DNA of 64,000 nucleotides from an uncultured Bacteroides sp. (GCA_949285075.1 CASDXF010000002.1:1-64000); one strand, 5' to 3'. Numbered from the stretch's first letter, positions 16,959 through 25,337 are shown. Notes: a model not told the origin generated them from the letters alone. Numbers and translations: made by a program.

Positions 16959-17945
16959 ATGAAAACTGTAAAATCTTATTTTAGTATTTTACTGCTTATT
17001 GCGGGTTTACTTACATTTTCATGTGAAAGTGATGTCTACTCTGAGTTAGAGCAAGAGCAAGAATATGAAGACTTGTTTATTGACGATGTAACGCCTGAAT
17101 TAAAGACATGGAAAGACCATGTAGAGTATGCCATAAAAAATAGTGAGCAAAGAACTCAAACGAGGTCGATCGATGGGACAGATGATATAAGGTGCGTAGG
17201 TTATGAGTATAAAGGAAAAATTGGAAGTTCTGTGGAAAAGCAGCAGCTTGCAGATGAAATATTTGATGATAACGCTGCTACAGTAGAAGAAATAGGGAAG
17301 TTTAAATATAAAATTATTCCAATGAGTCTCTTTAAACAGAAACTAAATTTATCGGGAATGGATAATCCGGATGAAACATTAAAAGGTGAATTTATAGAAG
17401 CTATAGAAATAGGGATGGATCTTGTTAGCATAGATTGGAAGTATGGAGATAAAATGTATAATTCTATAGCTGTTTTTGATGATAATGGAGAAGTCGTTTA
17501 TGATAATATAGGACATTTAATGTTAGATAGGGTGGATACAGAATTTTCTTATGTTCCTTTGAAAAAGAGTAGGGGTGAATCAGTAGGCTCTTCTATTGGA
17601 TATGAATTTAGAAAAGCAGATCATGGTACGGATTATCTAGGTTGCGAAACATGGTCGTATGAGATTGAATGTTATGTAACAGGTTCGGAGACGGCTAAAG
17701 GCAAAAGTATTGATGATGTGTCAATGCATGCAACTCATGGCTCTTCGTTTTTCTGGAGTTGTGATGCTCAAATAGAGGAAATTTCTTCAGAAAATGGTAC
17801 AAATGGAAAGGTCATATTTGCATGGGGATATTGTTATGGCTTAGGATCGGTTTCTCTTCAAAAGGCAGGTACGGGATTTACAATCTCGGGTGGAAGTGAT
17901 GGAGAAACAGGGGTAGAACATGTATATCCCAATGAGCTAAATTAA
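16959..17945 (+). CDS. Lipoprotein of an unrecognised family, copy 2
   Basis: A 328-residue protein read from ATG 16959, which gives a clean lipoprotein signal (SYFSILLLIAGLLTFSCESD, lipobox TFSC); the frame is open upstream to 16914. Residues about 45-195 (LKTWKDHVEYAIKNSEQR, RCVGYEYKGKIG, LVSIDWKYGDKMYNSI) match the protein at 18124 and more weakly that at 13396. The C-terminal part has SETAKGKSIDD, Gly-rich FTISGGSDGETG and the final VYPNELN shared with 13396. It is AT-rich. Function unknown; it follows Wzy copy 2. Confidence 0.7.
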   Translation: MKTVKSYFSILLLIAGLLTFSCESDVYSELEQEQEYEDLFIDDVTPELKTWKDHVEYAIKNSEQRTQTRSIDGTDDIRCVGYEYKGKIGSSVEKQQLADEIFDDNAATVEEIGKFKYKIIPMSLFKQKLNLSGMDNPDETLKGEFIEAIEIGMDLVSIDWKYGDKMYNSIAVFDDNGEVVYDNIGHLMLDRVDTEFSYVPLKKSRGESVGSSIGYEFRKADHGTDYLGCETWSYEIECYVTGSETAKGKSIDDVSMHATHGSSFFWSCDAQIEEISSENGTNGKVIFAWGYCYGLGSVSLQKAGTGFTISGGSDGETGVEHVYPNELN

Positions 17946-18123
17946 CGAATACGTATAAATGTAGGCCAGATTGAAATAAAAATTACTTTTAGATGAATCT
18001 GCTATATTGTGAACGATAAATCTTTTAGTAGATTAATTTGTAGAAGCAGATTAAGACTATATAATAGTAATAAAAACTAAAGTGTTTTTTATTTTGATAT
18101 GGTCTTACAGTAGTTTGAAGTTT

Positions 18124-18681
18124 ATGAGAAATTTTTATTTTGTTTTATGTTTGGTATTTAGCCTGCCAATATCTCTTCGGTTGAATGCTGAAGGCATAGA
18201 GGAAGAACGGCTTGCGAGTGTAATCCGTGTGGCGGATACACCTCAAGACACGTTAAAGACGTGGAAGGAACATATAGAGTATGCAATGGAAAGAAGCCGG
18301 GAAAGGATGGCTGAGGCTTCAGATACGACAGCCGTTATTCAGTGCGTAGGCTATCGGTATAAGGGAAAAGTCAATAATGAGGCTGAAAGACGGAAGGTAA
18401 TAGACGCTTTCTTTGCGGATAATGCGCCTGCGGCGGGAGAAACGAGCCTGTCTCATTATCAAATTGTTCCGATGAAAACTTTTTTAGCGCAGTTGGAGTT
18501 AAAGGGGGGTGAGCGCCCTTTAGAAACTTTAAAAAACAGAATAGCTCACGCGGTTCGGATAGGAACGGAATTGATAGAGATAGACTGGCGATATAGAGGG
18601 CGGATATATCATTCTATGGGAATTATTTATGGGAATGATATAATTGATTCTGTTGGCTCTTTGATGCTTGATAATTTATGA
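18124..18681 (+). CDS. Secreted protein, short member of the lipoprotein family
   Basis: A 185-residue protein with a signal peptide (MRNFYFVLCLVFSLPISLRL) but no lipobox Cys, read from ATG 18124. It aligns with about residues 45-195 of the preceding protein (LKTWKEHIEYAMERSRER, QCVGYRYKGKVN, LIEIDWRYRGRIYHSMGIIY, VGSLMLDNL) and stops where the C-terminal Gly-rich domain would begin. It is therefore a natural short form or a truncated paralogue. It contains DTL, DTT and DSV tripeptides that fit the Bacteroides O-glycosylation motif. Function unknown. Confidence 0.65.
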   Translation: MRNFYFVLCLVFSLPISLRLNAEGIEEERLASVIRVADTPQDTLKTWKEHIEYAMERSRERMAEASDTTAVIQCVGYRYKGKVNNEAERRKVIDAFFADNAPAAGETSLSHYQIVPMKTFLAQLELKGGERPLETLKNRIAHAVRIGTELIEIDWRYRGRIYHSMGIIYGNDIIDSVGSLMLDNL

Positions 18682-18702
18682 TAGAATAAAAAGGAGGTAA
18701 AG

Positions 18703-18909
18703 GTGAATGTATTATTACCGGACCTTATTTCTTTGTGGATAGTCCTTTCCTATTATTTAGGCTCATTTGTAACCATCTGTTTTGCCCTTGTGGAAAAGGT
18801 CGACGTATGGAGGAAGATTCAAAGCCTTTTCATTGTGCTGTTCCTTCCCATCGTAGGTTGGCTTGTCTATTGGATAGTCAGGGCTTGCAGGGCAAGAAAA
18901 AGCACGTAA
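18703..18909 (+). CDS. Small PLDc_N-like membrane protein
   Basis: A 68-residue protein read from GTG 18703, chosen because AAGGAGG stands six bases upstream. Two membrane helices (LISLWIVLSYYLGSFVTICF and SLFIVLFLPIVGWLVYWIVR) fit the PLDc_N family of small membrane proteins (pattern LFLPIVGWLVYW). The start is 22 bases after the stop of the short secreted protein, so it is likely co-transcribed. Role unknown. Confidence 0.6.
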   Translation: MNVLLPDLISLWIVLSYYLGSFVTICFALVEKVDVWRKIQSLFIVLFLPIVGWLVYWIVRACRARKST

Positions 18910-18941
18910 AGGATTAGCCTTGTTTATTTATGCGTGTTGAA

Positions 18942-18992
18942 GCATAGCCGAGCGGTCGCCCGGAAATGAGAGACTGCTTGGCTGCGTTTTTC
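18942..18992 (+). terminator. Intrinsic terminator
   Basis: GCATAGCCGAGCGGTC pairs with GACTGCTTGGCTGCG (with G-U pairs) and is followed by TTTTT. It closes the cluster running from 9759 to 18909. Confidence 0.65.
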
Positions 18993-19042
18993 GATCAGTG
19001 CTTAAAGTTCAGTATCAAATAATTCAAAAACTCAAGAATAAC

Positions 19043-21943
19043 ATGAAGAAACTATTGGTAGTGGTCTCCGCCGCGTTGTTGGCGGCTTGCGGTGGCCATG
19101 TGAAATACGCCGAGGAGACCATAAAAAGTGACCTTCGCGCTCCGGCCTATCCGCTGTTAACGCTGCATCCGCACCTAAGCGTCTGGTCGGCTGCGGACAG
19201 GTTGACGGACAAGCATCCCACGTTCTCGGGCGGGAAAAGACTTCCCTTCAACGGGATACTGCGGGTAGATAGCGCGCTCTATCTCTTTATGGGCGATAAG
19301 GACTTGCCGCCGCAGGCTATCGCTCCGATGGCGCTCGACGGGGAACGGTGGGAGGCGAAGATTACGCCGCTAGCTCCCGACGAAGGATGGGAGCGGCCGG
19401 GCTTTGACGACAAGTACTGGAACGCGAGGGAAGGCGGCTTTGGCAAGTTGGGAGAGAAAGGGGTGAAAACCCAATGGCTTTCGCCCAACCTTTGGATTCG
19501 CAGGGAGGTGAAGATAGACCCGTACCTGTTGGAACATAAACGGATATACGTGCGCTGCTCGCACAAGGGAGCCTTCAGACTGTACATTAACGGGAAGCTG
19601 TTGATGGACAGCGGAAACGAGGGGACGGCGGAAAACGTCTCGGTGGAAGTACCCGAGGAGATATTGGAGACGATGAAAGGCGGCGCGGCTCTGATGGCGG
19701 CTCATTGCGAGAAGACGGAAGAAAGCGCGTTGGTAGACTTCGGACTCTTCGCCGAGGAACCGACAATGCCGGAGGAGGCTTTAGATCCCATGTCGGTCCG
19801 GCAAGCGTGGACGGGAAGGTATACGACGGAAGACCCCGGAGAGGGGTGGGAGACGGAGGCCTTCGACGATTCGGCGTGGGCGGAAGGCAAGGGGGCCTTC
19901 GGGACGGAAGAACGTGACGGCCTGCGGACGCTATGGGACAGGAAGCGGCTGTGGGTCAGGAGAAAGGTCAGCTTCGACCCTCGCGTGTTGGAACGCAAGA
20001 TGCTCTACGTGGAATATTCGCACAACGACGGGATTGAACTCTACATTAACGGAAAACGGTTGGTGAAGACGGGAAACAAGGCGAGGGATAACGTGCAGAC
20101 GGCTATTCCCGACTCGATACTGGAGACGATGAAGGATGGGAAGGCCTTGCTTGCGGCGCGGTGCGTCAACTGGGGCGGTGCGGCGTTCGCCGATTTCGGC
20201 TTGTATGCGAAACTGAAGCGGGCGGAACAGCTGTGGGCAGAGGTGCAGCCTACCCAGACACACTACGCGTTCCGCTGCGGAGAGGTAGAGCTGCGGTTGA
20301 GCTTTACAGACCCCCGTCTGCCGGGCGATATGGAGACGTTGGCACGGCCCGTAAACTACATCTCTTACCGGGCGAAATCGTTGGACGGCAAGGCGCACGA
20401 CGTGTCTATCTACTTCGAGGTAGACCCGCATAGGGCGTTCCGGGCGGGACAGTCGACGGAGCTCATCGAGCGTGACGGCCTGACGCTGATGCGCACGGGA
20501 CGTGAGCGTCAGGAGCTATGGGTAGATAAGGAGAAGGACGCTCCGGCGTGGGGGTACTTCTACCTCGGCACGGGCGAGGAGGTGAGCTGCGCTCAGGGAG
20601 ACGCGGCCGAGATGAGGCGTTACTTCATGGAGTGCGGCGACCTGAAAGGGATGCGCCGGTCGGACGAACGGCGGTACACGGCCTTCGCCCAACGTTTGGA
20701 ACTGGACAGCGAGCGTCCTCAGCACCTGACGGCGGCTTTCGACGGGCTGTACGCGATGAATTACTTCGGGGAGGACATCCGGCCTTACTGGAACAAGGAC
20801 GGGGAGACAAGCATTGAGCGGCTGTATCGGGAAGCGGAAAGCGATTATCGGAAATTGATGACGAAGTGCTTCGCTTTCGACCGGAAGCTGATGGACGAGG
20901 CTACCCGGGCGGGCGGAAAGGAGTACGCCGAGCTGTGCGCTTTGGCCTATCGGCAAACGACCTCCGCCTTCCAACTGTCGGAGTCCCCGGAGGGGAATCC
21001 GCTTTACTTTACCACTTGGGTAGGCCCGATGGATGTGTATTATTCGGCCTCGCCGCTATTTCTATATACCTGTCCGGAGCTGTTGAAGGCGATGCTGAAC
21101 CCGTTCTTTGAGTATAGCGAGAGCGGTAAGTGGAAGAAGCCTTTCCCTCCGCGCAAGTTGGAGGGCTATCCCTTTGTGAACGGCTCAAACCGGGGAGGCG
21201 ACTGGCCGATAGAGGAGGCGGGAAACGCCTTGATAATGGTCGCGGCGATAGCGCAGGCGGAAGGCGAGGCGACTTACGCCGAGCGACATTGGGAGACCTT
21301 AACCAAGTGGGCCGCTTACTTACGGGAGAATGGCGTGGATACCGGGACACAGTCGGACGCTGACGCGTTTGTCCGGAAAACGAGCCCGCGTCATGCGAAC
21401 CTGTCGGCTAAGCTCGTGGTGGCCGTAGCCGCCTATGCGCGATTGGCTGAGACGCTTGGCAAAAAAGAGATAGCGGAGGAGTATCGCCGGTCGGCCGAAG
21501 CGATGGCGAAGGAATGGATGGAGAAAGCGGACGCGGGCGACCATTATAAATTGGCTTTCGGGCTGCCGGACGAGAGTTGGGGACTGAAATACAATTTAGT
21601 GTGGGACGGGCTGTTGGACTTGAACCTCTTTCCGGAGGAGGCGCTGCGAAAGGAGTTGGCCTTTTACGCCGGAAAGGTGGCAGACTATGGCTTTCCTTTG
21701 GAGAGCGGGACTCACCTCGCACGGGCGGAGTGGATGATTTGGGCGGCCTCGATGACCGACGATGCGGAAACGTTCGCTAGTTTTGTGTCTCCGCTTTACC
21801 GCTATCTGAACGAAACGCCGAAGCGCTTGCCCATGCCGGACACTTACGATTCCGGGTCGGCGAAATGGGCGAAGCAGTCGAACCGTCCGGTGGTGGGCGG
21901 ATGCTTCATCAAGCTGTTGAAATCTAAGTGGCAATATAAGTAA
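19043..21943 (+). CDS. Glutaminase A-like lipoprotein (DUF5127/DUF4965/DUF1793 type) with two inserted beta-sandwich modules
   Basis: Read from ATG 19043, 966 residues opening with a lipoprotein signal (MKKLLVVVSAALLAACGG, Cys16). The family start APAYPLLTLHPHLSVWSAAD and the C-terminal alpha/alpha toroid (ADAFVRKTSPRHANLSAKLV, NLVWDGLLDLNLFPEEAL) match the glutaminase A/DUF4965 superfamily common in Bacteroidales. Unusually, about residues 100-237 and 255-390 are two copies of a galactose-binding-like module (LWIRREVKIDP, RLYINGKLLMDSGN; LWVRRKVSFDP, ELYINGKRLVKTGN) inserted in the N-terminal domain. It probably acts on a surface glycan or peptide; true substrate unknown. It begins after a terminator and ends 25 bases before a small membrane protein gene. 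Confidence 0.8.
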   Translation: MKKLLVVVSAALLAACGGHVKYAEETIKSDLRAPAYPLLTLHPHLSVWSAADRLTDKHPTFSGGKRLPFNGILRVDSALYLFMGDKDLPPQAIAPMALDGERWEAKITPLAPDEGWERPGFDDKYWNAREGGFGKLGEKGVKTQWLSPNLWIRREVKIDPYLLEHKRIYVRCSHKGAFRLYINGKLLMDSGNEGTAENVSVEVPEEILETMKGGAALMAAHCEKTEESALVDFGLFAEEPTMPEEALDPMSVRQAWTGRYTTEDPGEGWETEAFDDSAWAEGKGAFGTEERDGLRTLWDRKRLWVRRKVSFDPRVLERKMLYVEYSHNDGIELYINGKRLVKTGNKARDNVQTAIPDSILETMKDGKALLAARCVNWGGAAFADFGLYAKLKRAEQLWAEVQPTQTHYAFRCGEVELRLSFTDPRLPGDMETLARPVNYISYRAKSLDGKAHDVSIYFEVDPHRAFRAGQSTELIERDGLTLMRTGRERQELWVDKEKDAPAWGYFYLGTGEEVSCAQGDAAEMRRYFMECGDLKGMRRSDERRYTAFAQRLELDSERPQHLTAAFDGLYAMNYFGEDIRPYWNKDGETSIERLYREAESDYRKLMTKCFAFDRKLMDEATRAGGKEYAELCALAYRQTTSAFQLSESPEGNPLYFTTWVGPMDVYYSASPLFLYTCPELLKAMLNPFFEYSESGKWKKPFPPRKLEGYPFVNGSNRGGDWPIEEAGNALIMVAAIAQAEGEATYAERHWETLTKWAAYLRENGVDTGTQSDADAFVRKTSPRHANLSAKLVVAVAAYARLAETLGKKEIAEEYRRSAEAMAKEWMEKADAGDHYKLAFGLPDESWGLKYNLVWDGLLDLNLFPEEALRKELAFYAGKVADYGFPLESGTHLARAEWMIWAASMTDDAETFASFVSPLYRYLNETPKRLPMPDTYDSGSAKWAKQSNRPVVGGCFIKLLKSKWQYK

Positions 21944-21968
21944 CCCTAACAATTAAATCAGAATAACG

Positions 21969-22262
21969 ATGAAATCATTCTTTTCAAGCAAGAAGAACAC
22001 CGCGGTGACTATTATTTCACTGTCAGTGCTGTTAATCGACGTATGGCTTTGGATGAGGAATCCTTTTGATAGGGATGTGCGTGAACTCAACAAGCATTTT
22101 CTTATGACCGCTATTATTATGCTTATTCTGGACGTAACTTTTCTTATTACTAAAAAGAGATGGGAAGGTTGGGAAAAGGAAGAACGGAAGGAGCAGGACA
22201 CCAGTTGGTGGGGCGTAGTGGCGGGACTTATATTCATGGCGTTGTACTTTATTTCTTTATGA
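21969..22262 (+). CDS. Small membrane protein, unknown function
   Basis: A 97-residue protein with three hydrophobic segments (TVAVSL-type helix near 11-29, MTAIIMLILDVTFLI near 46-60, WGVVAGLIFMALYFISL at the C-terminus) separated by charged loops (KKRWEGWEKEERKEQD). No family recognised. It starts 25 bases after the glutaminase-like gene and may be co-transcribed. Confidence 0.5.
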   Translation: MKSFFSSKKNTAVTIISLSVLLIDVWLWMRNPFDRDVRELNKHFLMTAIIMLILDVTFLITKKRWEGWEKEERKEQDTSWWGVVAGLIFMALYFISL

Positions 22263-22340
22263 GCTTGTTTACATTTTGGTCGGGTTTATTTTGAGAGCCT
22301 TTTCCGAGCGTGTTTTTCGCTTTTGCGATGAGGGAGATTT

Positions 22341-22528
22341 ACGTTAAACCTTCTCCGCTTGTCAGCTCGCCCTGCGGCTCGCGAGAAATAGGGCGGCGGC
22401 TCGCGAGAAATGGGGCTGTTTCTCAGAAGGAAAGTAAGGCGCTGGTAATAAGGCGCTTCGTGTATGGGGCGTTGTGGCGATGTATTTGTTTCTATCAAAC
22501 GATTTTTCTAATGGCCGATTTAGGCTAA
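22341..22528 (+). repeat. Long intergenic repeat element, copy B
   Basis: Begins ACGTTAAACCTTC like copy A and contains only two full 22-bp units (22369 and 22391) plus the partial unit that makes a CGAGAAA...TTTCTC hairpin. The tail is the same as in copy A (AAGGCGCTGGTAATAAG ... GATTTTTCTAATGGCCGATT). It lies 78 bases after a stop codon. Confidence 0.8.
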
Positions 22529-22598
22529 ATTTAGAGTAAGGAATAGTTGTACACTATCCTTAATTTTTGTATCATTGCGGCATCGTTCGCTCCAAATG

Positions 22599-22752
22599 AG
22601 TAGAATCGGATGACGCGGCGTGTAGAGCATCCTGTTATTTCTTGTATAAGGGCGGGACGGTTCCTGTACATGAATCAGGCGACTGATGTACATGAACCAG
22701 AAGGTTGTTGTACAAGAAAAGGTGGTTCTACTAAATGAAAAGTGTAAATGAC
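22599..22752 (+). repeat. Degenerate 22-bp tandem array phased on TGTA
   Basis: TGTA recurs exactly every 22 bases at 22621, 22643, 22665, 22687 and 22709. The best units begin TGTACATGAATCAG (22665) and TGTACATGAACCAG (22687). Weaker units at 22599 (GTAGA shared with 22621) and 22731 (TAAATGAA) extend it. The array ends 11 bases before ATG 22764, in the promoter position. The sequence is unrelated to the CTCGCGAG units although the period is the same. Confidence 0.65.
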
Positions 22753-22763
22753 TTCGACATATA

Positions 22764-23096
22764 ATGATGCAGGGAATAGAGATTAGCGTGAATGGCGAGG
22801 AACCGGTGCTTGCGGCTGCGGACGGCCTGACTTTTGTAAATATGGTGTGCAACGGTCGGCGGGCGGACTGGATGATGGCGTATGGGGCGGACGATTCAGA
22901 GAACCGGACGTGGATAGACCGGCCGTTGTCGAAAGGAGATAAGGTACGGATACGGATTGTGGACGTGCTGTCCGTCTCTCCCGCATTGAAGACGAAGCGG
23001 AAAGACCGGAACGAGATGAAGGCGGAGTATGAACGGCTTAAGGCTCAGCTCCTGAAGAAGGGGTTGATAGCGGAGGAAGGCGATGAAGGGATTTAA
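22764..23096 (+). CDS. Small hypothetical protein, first of a paralogous pair
   Basis: A 110-residue soluble protein (MMQGIEISVNGEEPVLAAAD) with a beta-rich first half, then WIDRPLSKGDKVRIRIVDVL and a charged helical tail (KRKDRNEMKAEYERLKAQLL). The layout, Trp then a Gly-Asp turn, a beta strand and a charged helix, is shared with the next gene, so the two are likely paralogues. It overlaps the next gene by 14 bases. No known family. The phased 22-bp array lies directly upstream. Confidence 0.55.
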   Translation: MMQGIEISVNGEEPVLAAADGLTFVNMVCNGRRADWMMAYGADDSENRTWIDRPLSKGDKVRIRIVDVLSVSPALKTKRKDRNEMKAEYERLKAQLLKKGLIAEEGDEGI

Positions 23097-23454
23097 GATA
23101 CGCAGCACGACAAGGGAAGGCGAGGTCTATAAGGCGGCTATTCCCGATGGGATGGTTGATGTGACGGTAAACGTTACACGGTACGATGGCGCTTATTGGA
23201 GCGCGGGCGGACTGAAGGAAGGGAAGGTACACATCGTGTGGGAATGCGGAGGAGGCTTAAAGGCCGGAGACGAAATCGTGGTTGAGTTCACCGAGTTGGA
23301 CGAGGCCACGCCCTATGTGGAGTTGGAGACGCACGCCTCTTGCGTGAAGCGGATGGAAGCGGTTGAGGAGGATGACGACCCGGAGGTTTGGAGACGCAAG
23401 TTGGAGCGTTATCGTCGGTTGAAGAAGATTTTGGAAGAAGAACAAATGATATAA
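23083..23454 (+). CDS. Small hypothetical protein, second of a paralogous pair
   Basis: A 123-residue soluble protein (MKGFKIRSTTREGEVYKAAI) with beta strands, GGGLKAGDEIVVEFTELDEA near 75-94 and a charged C-terminal helix (WRRKLERYRRLKKILEEEQ). It resembles the preceding protein in layout and in its Gly-Asp segment. The 14-base overlap indicates coupled translation. Function unknown; the next gene begins 11 bases later. Confidence 0.55.
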   Translation: MKGFKIRSTTREGEVYKAAIPDGMVDVTVNVTRYDGAYWSAGGLKEGKVHIVWECGGGLKAGDEIVVEFTELDEATPYVELETHASCVKRMEAVEEDDDPEVWRRKLERYRRLKKILEEEQMI

Positions 23455-23465
23455 CGGAAAAGGAA

Positions 23466-24404
23466 ATGGAAGAAATGAATAACGAGAATGCGGCGGAGAC
23501 GGTATTCCCGTCAGAGCGGAAGGCATTCCGGACGCTATGGCTCAAGGACTTGGCTTTGGTGATGATGGCGGCCGTGTGCCTGCTGACGGCGTTGGCCGCT
23601 TGCGGCCAACGAAAGGAAGAGATGAGCAGGGAGCAGGAGGTAGCCGCGCTGGAAACGGAGATGATAGACTTCTTTCAAGAGACGTTGGAGAGGAACTATG
23701 GCCGGAAGGATGCCGTTGACCTGTTGGCGAAAGGTATGCTGCGGTATGAGTTCAACTATCTGCTGGACGTGGACAAGCGGCGGATGCGGGAAATAAACGA
23801 GAAGCTATATAAAGGCGGATGGCTCTTCTCCTACTTTCTGGAGGGGAGAAACTTGGCGGACTCGTGCAACGTGCGCCTGTTCATACCGAAGGGAATGAAG
23901 ATGAAGGACTTTTACCAGACCGACGCGTATCGGCGGACGATGGAGGACGTGGAGCGACGAAAGGCGAAAGGCGCCTATGTCAACGTGACCGTCGTTACCG
24001 ACTCGTTGCGGTACGCTATGGAGAAAGCGCAGGTGAAGGGTATGACGCTCCCGTTCAAAAAACAGGCGGCTGACGGGTTCTCCTATTGGCAAAGGGAGTT
24101 GGAGAAAAGCTCGCATCCCGCCCTGAAGAAATTGCGGGATATAGAGAAGATGGTAGGCATTCCGCCCTCTTCTTTAGTGTGGGGAATGCTTTCGTCAAAC
24201 TCGAACAACATCTGCGCGGACTTCCGGACAAACCGGGAGGTGCAGCTGTACCTGACCCTTTATCTTTGGAACTTCCTATGCCACTTCGCCAACGTGGATT
24301 TCTATACCGGGCAAGACCGGACGGAGGCGGTGATGGAGCAGGCGAAGAAAGAGCAGGAGTATATCATCTTAGGAGTTGACTCGGACGGAAATGTCGTGAT
24401 GTAG
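23466..24404 (+). CDS. Membrane-anchored or lipid-anchored hypothetical protein
   Basis: 312 residues from ATG 23466, preceded by AGGAA. An N-terminal hydrophobic segment ends LLTALAACGQ, which is a lipobox; a start at ATG 23562 (MMAAVCLLTALAACG) would give a normal-length lipoprotein, while the longer form would be a signal anchor with about 30 cytoplasmic residues. The rest is helical and highly charged, with FIPKGMKMKDFYQTDAYRR and, near the C-terminus, NREVQLYLTLYLWNFL. No family recognised. It is the last member of a three-gene run starting at 22764 and precedes an AraC gene by 21 bases. Confidence 0.55.
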   Translation: MEEMNNENAAETVFPSERKAFRTLWLKDLALVMMAAVCLLTALAACGQRKEEMSREQEVAALETEMIDFFQETLERNYGRKDAVDLLAKGMLRYEFNYLLDVDKRRMREINEKLYKGGWLFSYFLEGRNLADSCNVRLFIPKGMKMKDFYQTDAYRRTMEDVERRKAKGAYVNVTVVTDSLRYAMEKAQVKGMTLPFKKQAADGFSYWQRELEKSSHPALKKLRDIEKMVGIPPSSLVWGMLSSNSNNICADFRTNREVQLYLTLYLWNFLCHFANVDFYTGQDRTEAVMEQAKKEQEYIILGVDSDGNVVM

Positions 24405-24425
24405 CCGGACGTGTCGCTTGTCATT

Positions 24426-25337
24426 ATGGATAGAGACGTGGAACAATTTCAAAGCCGAAACATAAAGTATTTCAATATCAGTCCGATGGACGAAGCGTGG
24501 GGGACTGTGGTTACTACGGTAGGCTGTCAACCCATACCGCCAAATAGCTTTTATCCCCGTTCGCAGCATCCGAAGTCGCACATTTTCAATCCGCAATATG
24601 GCAGGGTACTGAAGGAATATCAGTTGATTTACATTTCGGAAGGCAGAGGCTATTTCGAGTCTCGGTCCTGCAAACGTCAAGAGATAGAGGCGGGAAGCCT
24701 TATCCTGCTGTTCCCCGGCGAGTGGCATACGTATGAGCCGAGCAAGGAGACGGGTTGGTTTGAATATTGGGTGGGCTTTACGGGAGAGCGGATAGACAGC
24801 TTGCTGAAGAACGGGTTCTTTTCGTTGGAATCGCCCGTTTATCGCTTGGGGTTTAGTTCTGCGTTGATAGGAATGTATGAGGACATCATCAGCTACGCCT
24901 CGCAGGAACGGGCGGGCTATCAGCAGATGATTTCGAGCATTGTGCTCTATATGCTCGGAATGGTGTATTACAAGAACCGGAACGCCGCCTTTACCGACTC
25001 GGCCACCATAGACAAAATTAACGAGGCACGTGACATCATGAAGCAGGAGATAGAGAAGAAAACCTCTCCGGAGAACATAGCCCAGAGGATAGGGGTGAGC
25101 TATTCGTGGTTCCGCAAGATGTTCAAGCAGTATGTCGACGTGTCTCCCGCGCAATATCAGGCGAACCTCCGTTTCCTCCGGGCGAAGGAACTGTTGGACA
25201 CTACCGGACTCAACATGACGGAAATCGCCTATCGGCTCAACTTCGACAGTGCCAGTCAGTTTACCACATTCTTCAAGAAAAAAGCGGGAATCCCTCCTAT
25301 GCAGTACCGAAAGGAGGGATTGCGCTTCAAGAAATGA
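24426..25337 (+). CDS. AraC family transcriptional regulator
   Basis: 303 residues from ATG 24426. The N-terminal cupin-like sensor (QLIYISEGRGYFESRSCK, LILLFPGEWHTYEPSKETGW) is typical of sugar-responsive AraC proteins. The C-terminal HTH_18 domain includes NIAQRIGVSYSWFRKMFKQY and then MTEIAYRLNFDSASQFTTFF, with the usual FKKKAGIPPMQYR end. It converges with the isomerase gene (11-bp overlap of 3' ends), and so probably controls the isomerase/GH106 genes; that link is by neighbourhood. Confidence 0.88.
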   Translation: MDRDVEQFQSRNIKYFNISPMDEAWGTVVTTVGCQPIPPNSFYPRSQHPKSHIFNPQYGRVLKEYQLIYISEGRGYFESRSCKRQEIEAGSLILLFPGEWHTYEPSKETGWFEYWVGFTGERIDSLLKNGFFSLESPVYRLGFSSALIGMYEDIISYASQERAGYQQMISSIVLYMLGMVYYKNRNAAFTDSATIDKINEARDIMKQEIEKKTSPENIAQRIGVSYSWFRKMFKQYVDVSPAQYQANLRFLRAKELLDTTGLNMTEIAYRLNFDSASQFTTFFKKKAGIPPMQYRKEGLRFKK

